The translations under genes were made by a program, and so were the position numbers. Shown one piece after another: positions 61,589 to 64,000 of a DNA stretch of 64,000 nt. The stretch lies in assembly GCA_039621445.1 (NCBI GenBank), contig CP154957.1, positions 42,317,474-42,381,473 of the forward strand, given 5' to 3'. Each line of letters starts with the position of its first letter. The stretch's first letter is position 1. The stretch is from Euglena gracilis (Eukaryota; Euglenida; Euglenophyceae; Euglenales). Below the pieces are notes generated by a model that did no database searches, was not told where the DNA came from, and was given only the letters and a program-made list of their open reading frames with translations.

Positions 61589-61866
61589 CAATCGGGTGCG
61601 CCGTCGCACGGAGCAGCCAGCGGCAAGCCGGCCAGCCCCACCGGGTCGTGGAAGAGCCGCTCCCAGTGGAGCGCCGCTGCGGCGAAGAACGAGCCGGTGA
61701 GCGGCGCGCCACGGGGCGGGTTGACCCACACGTTGCGGGGGTCGAACAGGGGGACGACGGCCGAGAGCGGCCGCAGTTCTGGGCGCGAGAGGCCCCAGCG
61801 CCGGCTGGTGAGGGGCTGCTGGCAGGCCGGGCCGCTGCGGCAGCGGCGGACCGCACCCCGGCAGCT
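61589..61866 (-). CDS. Candidate GC-rich exon (278 bp)
   Basis: Minus strand: acceptor tgtcactccag, donor GATTG|GTGACA. The frame reads SCRGAVRRCRSGPACQQPLT, then RPELRPLSAVVPLFDPRNVW, VNPPRGAPLTGSFFAAAALH and WERLFHDPVGLAGLPLAAPC. It is stop-free with a folded-domain-like composition. I do not recognise the family. Confidence 0.45.
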
Positions 61867-61931
61867 CTGGAGTGACACAGTGGTTTTCTTGTCCCTCTCA
61901 GCCCAATGGGGCGGCCAGGCCTGGGCCCCAC

Positions 61932-61999
61932 AGCCGCCACCCTTCGGTGGCGTCCTGCGTGACGACAGCGGCGGCCTCCAGGTCCCCCGCGGAGCCGAA
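61932..61999 (-). CDS. Candidate short GC-rich exon
   Basis: The frame encodes FGSAGDLEAAAVVTQDATEG followed by WRL, and reads on to LWGPGLAAPLG. With a donor at GGCT|GTGGGG it is followed by a 65-base intron. The reading phase at that donor does not fit the best frame of 61589-61866, so the boundary (or a GC/GA donor) is uncertain. Confidence 0.3.
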
Positions 62000-62134
62000 C
62001 TCCCATCGGCCGTCCAGGGGAGGGGAAGCAACATGGATCCTCAAAAAAAGGGACACCAAAACACGCAAAAAAAATAAACACAAAATAATGCAAAATAAAC
62101 CCGCAAAATCCATGTAAAATCCTTTAGGAACTAC

Positions 62135-62359
62135 CCCAGGATGTGCACTATTCCACTGGAGAAGACTTGCATCCTCGCGTTTGTGGCCCTCGGGTTGCCA
62201 CAGAGGCCGGCCCTGCCCCAGCATCGAGTGCCCCAGGGCGACGAACACACGGGCGAAACATCGCAGGTGGAGGAAGGAGAAGAGGCTGGCGAGCAGCACG
62301 GCGCGCTCTGCAGGGGAGGCGCTGCCTGCGGCACGCTTCCCCTGGCCCAGCCAGTGTGG
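62135..62359 (-). CDS. Candidate GC-rich exon (75 codons)
   Basis: Acceptor ctgttgccag, donor CCTGGG|GTAGTT. The frame reads HWLGQGKRAAGSASPAERAV, LLASLFSFLHLRCFARVFVA and LGHSMLGQGRPLWQPEGHKR. The segment to 61999 is 135 bases and has no in-frame stop, so retention would keep the frame open. One moderately hydrophobic helix (LLASLFSFLHLRCFARVFVA). Unknown family. Confidence 0.45.
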
Positions 62360-62786
62360 CTGGCAACAGGGGAAAAATCCCCCCAGAATCAAAAATTGCC
62401 AGAAACACACACCACAAACGGAAAAAAGGAATTTCACAAAACTTGAAAAACACGAGAGGTGTTCACTTCATATCAAATCTTTAGCAAACCACACTCCATC
62501 CAGTGAGTGTGGTGAGAAAACTGCTCGAAAAAGTGTCGAGTGGTCTGGGAAACAGCTAACAGCTGTTTCCCAGACCACTCGCCTGCAAAATGCTACTCAT
62601 GCACGATTGAAGGCGGTCATGGTCTTTGATGAAGACTTGAAAGAGTCGTTAAAAAATGCACTCAAAACGTTTTTTTTTGAGAATCTTCAGTGTTGTCCCA
62701 AAATAGTAGGTTCCCATGATTCTCGGGCTGGCCTCAAGGGGGGCGGGAAACCGAAAAAATGTTTGTGTCCCTCCCTGGTGGCATAC
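62360..62786. other. Probable intron with a strong hairpin
   Basis: Lower GC. Contains the 21-bp stem at 62537-62581. Confidence 0.45.
62537..62581. repeat. Perfect 21-bp hairpin with a 3-base loop
   Basis: cgagtggtctgggaaacagct (62537-62557) and its exact complement (62561-62581) around aac. Confidence 0.95.
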
Positions 62787-62966
62787 CTCAGGGGCACAGG
62801 GGGAGGCGTGGGCGGCTGCCAGCACCTCGGCAGGGGGTCCGCCACTGCGGCTGGGGGGGCAGGGGCAGCGGGGGCCGGTCGACCCGGGCAGGGATGTCCG
62901 ACACAAAGCGGGCGACATGCGCTGCGTCGGACCATCCCGAGCGGCGGGGCCAGCGCCGTCAAGTAC
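62787..62966 (-). CDS. Candidate GC-rich exon (60 codons)
   Basis: Acceptor attgccgcag, donor CTGAG|GTATGC, a very good pair. Two frames are open through it. One (YLTALAPPLGMVRRSACRPL...) continues the codon left by 63574-63782; the other (VLDGAGPAARDGPTQRMSPA...) fits the phase of 62135-62359. The correct frame is undecided and it may be Pro-rich linker. Confidence 0.35.
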
Positions 62967-63573
62967 CTGCGGCAATGGCGGGCTGGCGGGGCAAGACCCC
63001 ACACAACGTTGCAGCAGTGGGAGGGCGGCTAAGACATTCCATGATGGCTGGTGGGCATGGACGGGATGGCTTCTCGCCGGTGGGAGGGGGCTGGTGAATG
63101 GCGATGTGGCAAAATTTGGGCCAGAAACAGCCAAGACTTTCCCGTGCAGAAAACATCTGAAAATCTGATGCCATTTGGAGAATTTTGAAACCCTGAGGAG
63201 CTAAAAGCTGAAAAAAAAAATCCACTTGTGGCCAAGAAAAATTGGGACGATTTCAGATCATTCCTTTTTTTTTTTGGGCATTGTTTGTTCAGCTTTTCTT
63301 TTTATTAAAAATGATGGTGAAAATATGAAAACACATTCCCTGACACGACTTCTCATCCACCCAAATTGTTGCGGGTCTCAATGGACAAAACTGAAATCCT
63401 CTGGGTGCAACGCAGCAAACGCGGCGTACCTGCACACGAGGACGGAGGTCCCTTGGAGGGTGGTTGCTGACAGGCAGCAAACAGTGTCGCCTTAAAACAG
63501 GTTACAACATTGGAAGGATTCCCCGCCTCCCAAACAAAAGCCATGAAAGTTCACGCTCACGCGACATGCTCAC
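62967..63573. other. Probable intron; no gene seen
   Basis: T- and A-rich, short frames only. Confidence 0.4.
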
Positions 63574-63782
63574 AGGAGGACAGCCCGCCCGGGCCTCCGA
63601 CGTTGAGGCCTGGCCGCCAGGGCGTGCACCGCGCGGCCGGTGGCCTCGTCACTCCCTGACCCGCCGTGCAGCCGAGCGCGCAGGTCCGCCTCCCATCGGC
63701 GGGCGAACTGGTGGACGGCGAGGGGCTCCCCGGCCTCGGCCCGCAGTTCCCCGGCGTGCGGCGGCGGTGGGGGCGGCGGGGG
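63574..63782 (-). CDS. Candidate GC-rich exon (209 bp)
   Basis: Acceptor cctccctccag, donor CTCCT|GTGAGC. The frame reads PPPPPPPPHAGELRAEAGEP, LAVHQFARRWEADLRARLHG and GSGSDEATGRAVHALAARPQ. The middle resembles an amphipathic helix. It is the most upstream island of the minus-strand set in this window. Unknown family. Confidence 0.45.
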
Positions 63783-64000
63783 CTGGAGGGAGGCGGCATC
63801 AGGGCGCCATCAGGCCATTATTGTGGCGATGGGCGTACTGATGTTGTGTTGGCGTTGTGGGGGAAAGGTGAGCGTGTGAGGGTGACTGAGTGGGTGAGCA
63901 AATGAGTGAGTGAGTGAGTGGATGCCAATGCCTGTGTGTTGCACACAAGGTTGGTTCTTGATCTTGGGTTTTGGGGGGTCTCGAGGAAACCCGATATATT
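63783..64000. other. Window edge; short gtgagtga repeat
   Basis: 63880-63925 contains a simple tgagtgag repeat. No gene. Confidence 0.5.

Overview
This is nuclear DNA of a eukaryote, probably a unicellular alga or other protist. It contains chromodomain Ty3/gypsy-like LTR retrotransposons, a DIRS-like retroelement, a large satellite array, TIR DNA transposons and islands of GC-rich sequence flanked by GT..AG-type splice signals. The long Lys-Gly (GKGKGK) tails of both Gag proteins, and cytosine methyltransferases carried inside retrotransposons, bring dinoflagellates or charophyte-like algae to mind. The sequence does not prove the taxon. I see no rRNA, tRNA, CRISPR or bacterial-type operon.

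Layout. (1) 1-3730 and 29179-30724 hold two decayed copies, on the minus strand, of a DIRS-like retroelement: RT, RNase H, an NPPW-type methyltransferase-like domain and what may be the start of a tyrosine recombinase. (2) 3731-29178 is a Ty3-like element (outer element, plus strand) inserted into that DIRS-like copy. It has about 0.84-kb LTRs, an initiator-tRNA-Met-like primer site, and Gag, cytosine methyltransferase, protease, RT, RNase H, integrase and chromodomain, all broken by stops and frameshifts. (3) 8697-22480 is a second Ty3-like element (nested element, minus strand) inserted between gag and the methyltransferase of the outer element. It has the same domain order, a mostly intact pol frame, and an unusual third reading frame in a G-run repeat tract. 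(4) 31386-32699 is a 1.3-kb LTR mini-element with identical 234-bp LTRs. Its single open frame carries an NPPF (Dam-like) methyltransferase domain. (5) 34617-53095 is an 18.5-kb tandem satellite of about 163-bp monomers, preceded by two copies of a 216-bp repeat. (6) 53278-53859 is an intact 193-codon frame of unknown function. (7) 54.4-63.8 kb has GC-rich exon-like islands on the minus strand, interrupted by two related TIR transposons (55365-58344 and 58608-60358). Both TIR elements have 5-bp target duplications and are filled with GCGCAAATGCGC palindromes.

How it fits together. The window is a layered transposon graveyard: DIRS-like element first, outer Ty3-like element next, nested Ty3-like element last. 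LTR divergence agrees with this order: roughly 5% in the part of the outer LTRs I compared, roughly 1-2% in the nested LTRs, and none seen in the mini-element. All three LTR elements share a primer site resembling the 3' end of initiator tRNA-Met and 4-bp target duplications. The recurring theme is methyltransferase-fold domains in four separate elements: C5-cytosine type in both Ty3-like elements, and NPPW/NPPF type in the DIRS-like element and the mini-element.
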